From Pyropia yezoensis (Eukaryota > Rhodophyta > Bangiophyceae > Bangiales > Bangiaceae), in the NCBI GenBank assembly GCA_009829735.1, contig CM020618.1:4524882-4588881 (forward strand): 64,000 nt of DNA, given 5' to 3'. A program made the position numbers and the translations under genes. The notes beneath the pieces were generated by a model, which was not told where the DNA came from, made no database searches, and saw only the letters and a program-made list of their open reading frames with translations. This document shows, one piece after another, positions 62,470 through 64,000 of this stretch; within the stretch, counting starts at the first letter, position 1; each line of letters opens with the position of its first letter.

Positions 62470-62687
62470 CTATGGAAGAGCGTCTTTTAACCCATCGCCC
62501 AGGGACCCCTCCGTCCTCATCCAACGACCCACAGACCACTCCCAGGGACGAGACCGATGCCCAGCGGCAAAGACCAGCCTGACCCGCCGTGAGCGCCCCC
62601 CACCAACGGAGAAACTGCCCAACGGGGGCTGGCCGGCGGTCTGGCTGGCGACAACCCCGAGGGGGGGGGGGGGAATGGGCAGAGCGG

Positions 62688-62688
<1 letters not shown>

Positions 62689-62729
<41 letters not shown>
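62689..62729. repeat. Uninterrupted run of 41 G
   Basis: This is the longest homopolymer in the window. It is able to form G-quadruplexes and is likely length-uncertain in the assembly. Confidence 0.8.
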
Positions 62730-62730
<1 letters not shown>

Positions 62731-62885
62731 GCGCGAGCGGCGGCTGCACGGCGCCGCGGCCGCGCGATTGGCCGGCGCTGCCACAACCCGGCGGCCGCCG
62801 CCCCCAGCGGCGCAGCCGGGTGTGGGTCGCCGCCCCACGGGCTGTGGCGCCGCGCGGGGGGGGGAACAGCTCGCACGGGTGGGTG

Positions 62886-62902
62886 CGGCGGCGGCGGCGG
62901 CG

Positions 62903-62933
<31 letters not shown>

Positions 62934-62980
62934 TGGCGGCGGCGGTGGCGGTGGCGGTGGCGGTGGCGGTGGCGGTGGCG
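62886..62980. repeat. GGC/GGT trinucleotide and hexanucleotide array
   Basis: GGCGGC with interspersed GCA and then repeated GGTGGC units. Simple-sequence DNA, likely length-variable. Confidence 0.85.
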
Positions 62981-63711
62981 GGCGTGCGCGGCTGCCGCGC
63001 GGTACGACGCAGCGGCGCCACCCCGACGGCAGGGGGCGGCGGGGTGGGCACGGCCGCCGCCCCGACGCGCGCGGCGGCGGCGGGTGGCCGCGCGGCGGCC
63101 GCGGCGGCGGCGGCCGCCGCCGCCGTCGGCCGTCGCGGGGCGCCGCCCCACCGCCTGGCGGTGGCCGCGACCCGCCGCCGTCGATGGCGACGGGGCCCAC
63201 CAGGGCGGGCGGTGGGGACGGGTGCGCCGCGCGCCACCCCCTGCTCGCCCCTCCCCCTCCCCCCCCCCCCATCTGGGACGGGTCCGCCACGGCCGCACCC
63301 CCCCCAGAACGCCGCCGCCCCTGCGTGGCGGCCGGCACGTTGGCAGGGGCGGCGGCGGCGGGGCGGGTCGGCAGTGGGGGCGGCGGCGTCTGCGGCGCGG
63401 GCGCGCCCGCCCCGCCGACTCGCCCCGCCGCCGCCACCGTAGGGGCAGACGCCGGCGGGGGGGCGTGAGCGGGGGGGCAGGCGGGGGACGGGCCCCGCTG
63501 CCCTCAGCCAGGCCGCCCACCGCAGGGCGGGGGGGGGGGGGGGGGGGGGCCCCTTTCCCCCCCCCCCCTCCCCCCCCCCCCCCCCCCCCCCCCCCCGACC
63601 TCCCGCTGTCGTCTCCACCGACGGCCGCGTCGGCGGCGTTTGCGGCGACGGCGGCGGCACGACCTCCACGACGGTGGTGTCAGTGAGGGAGGCCCATCCG
63701 TCGTCGCTGCC

Positions 63712-63805
63712 GCCACCGCCGCCGCCGCCGCCGCCGCAGCCACCGCCGCCGCCGCCGCCGCAGCCACCGCCGCCGCCGCCGCCGCAGCCACCGCCGCCGC
63801 CGCCG
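63712..63805. repeat. 24-bp minisatellite of GCC units ending GCAGCCACC
   Basis: CAG interruptions at 63737, 63761 and 63785 define a period of exactly 24 bases in a GCC tract. Confidence 0.85.
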
Positions 63806-64000
63806 CGCGTCGCGGGCCGGCGGGACTACGGGGGGGGGGCGCGGCGGGCGGCGGCCGCCTCGGCCAGCCACCCCCCCACCCCACCTCCACCCTGTGGTGG
63901 TGCGCCCGCGCGCGCGCTCCCCCGCCGGCGGCCGCCGCTGCCGCCGCGCGCACCGTCTTTGATGCAGCGGTCCAAACACCCCCCACCGCGACGGCGGGGG

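Larger units (their letters stand above)
62470..64000. other. Extremely low-complexity region, possibly coding on the minus strand
   Basis: Every frame is open for hundreds of bases because of GGC/GCC repeats. On the minus strand a stretch DDGWASLTDTTVVEVVPPP (near 63700-63640) has a protein-like flavour and may belong to a gene entering from the right edge. Long G runs would break any frame. No family is recognisable. Confidence 0.3.

Noticed and set aside
61819-62582. Open frames after SufD containing a Phe/Leu-rich hydrophobic stretch
   Set aside because: The hydrophobic stretch is the translation of a T run in the 3' region; the rest is GGC-repeat translation.

Overview
This window reads as nuclear DNA of a photosynthetic eukaryote, most likely a red alga of the Porphyra/Pyropia type. 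That is inference, not a database result. The signs are very high GC coding sequence, mostly intronless genes with a few short GT-AG introns, and several proteins with an N-terminal plastid presequence carrying Phe near the start (MAF.., MAAFV..). Plant-like genes fit too: arogenate dehydrogenase, a SET-domain methyltransferase of the Rubisco-LSMT/SETD3 type and SufD. A tRNA gene with two apparent introns also fits red algae.

Layout. 1-3190: rotting Ty3/gypsy pol (minus strand) split by a Tc1/mariner-type MITE. 3191-7762: no gene seen; palindromes, a CCCG array and G/C runs. 7763-16096: secreted Cys-rich protein, protein-kinase-like protein, FANCL (minus), LMW-phosphatase-like protein, and an unknown plastid-targeted protein. 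16631-20338: two secreted proteins on the minus strand. 22202-28865: uL18-type ribosomal protein with one intron, arogenate/prephenate dehydrogenase with two, and RAD18 with one. 29469-34378: very large low-complexity protein. 35865-35978: tRNA-Met. 36373-41931: SET-domain methyltransferase, then an endonuclease III with a long basic repeat tail. 43228-46757: tandem pair of SOUL haem-binding genes. 47503-50973: enoyl-CoA hydratase, 3-hydroxyacyl-CoA dehydrogenase and 3-ketoacyl-CoA thiolase in one uninterrupted ORF. 50974-57244: AT-richer and gene-poor, with a complete hAT-type MITE and one doubtful small gene. 57245-61791: CTP synthase, then SufD. 61792-64000: low complexity.

How the genes relate. 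Three DNA-damage genes (FANCL, RAD18, endonuclease III) lie within 31 kb, but nothing shows they are co-regulated. Plastid-related functions are SufD (FeS assembly), the SET methyltransferase, the 299-residue protein and possibly the kinase-like and phosphatase-like proteins. The most notable gene is the three-activity beta-oxidation fusion; all expected catalytic residues are present and it ends in a PTS1-like GKL.

Caution. Four genes switch frame exactly once, each at a run of 15-22 G or C, and each needs the same correction (one more base in the run, or two fewer). This looks like homopolymer undercalling. Those genes are therefore annotated as intact genes with a probable sequence error, not as pseudogenes.
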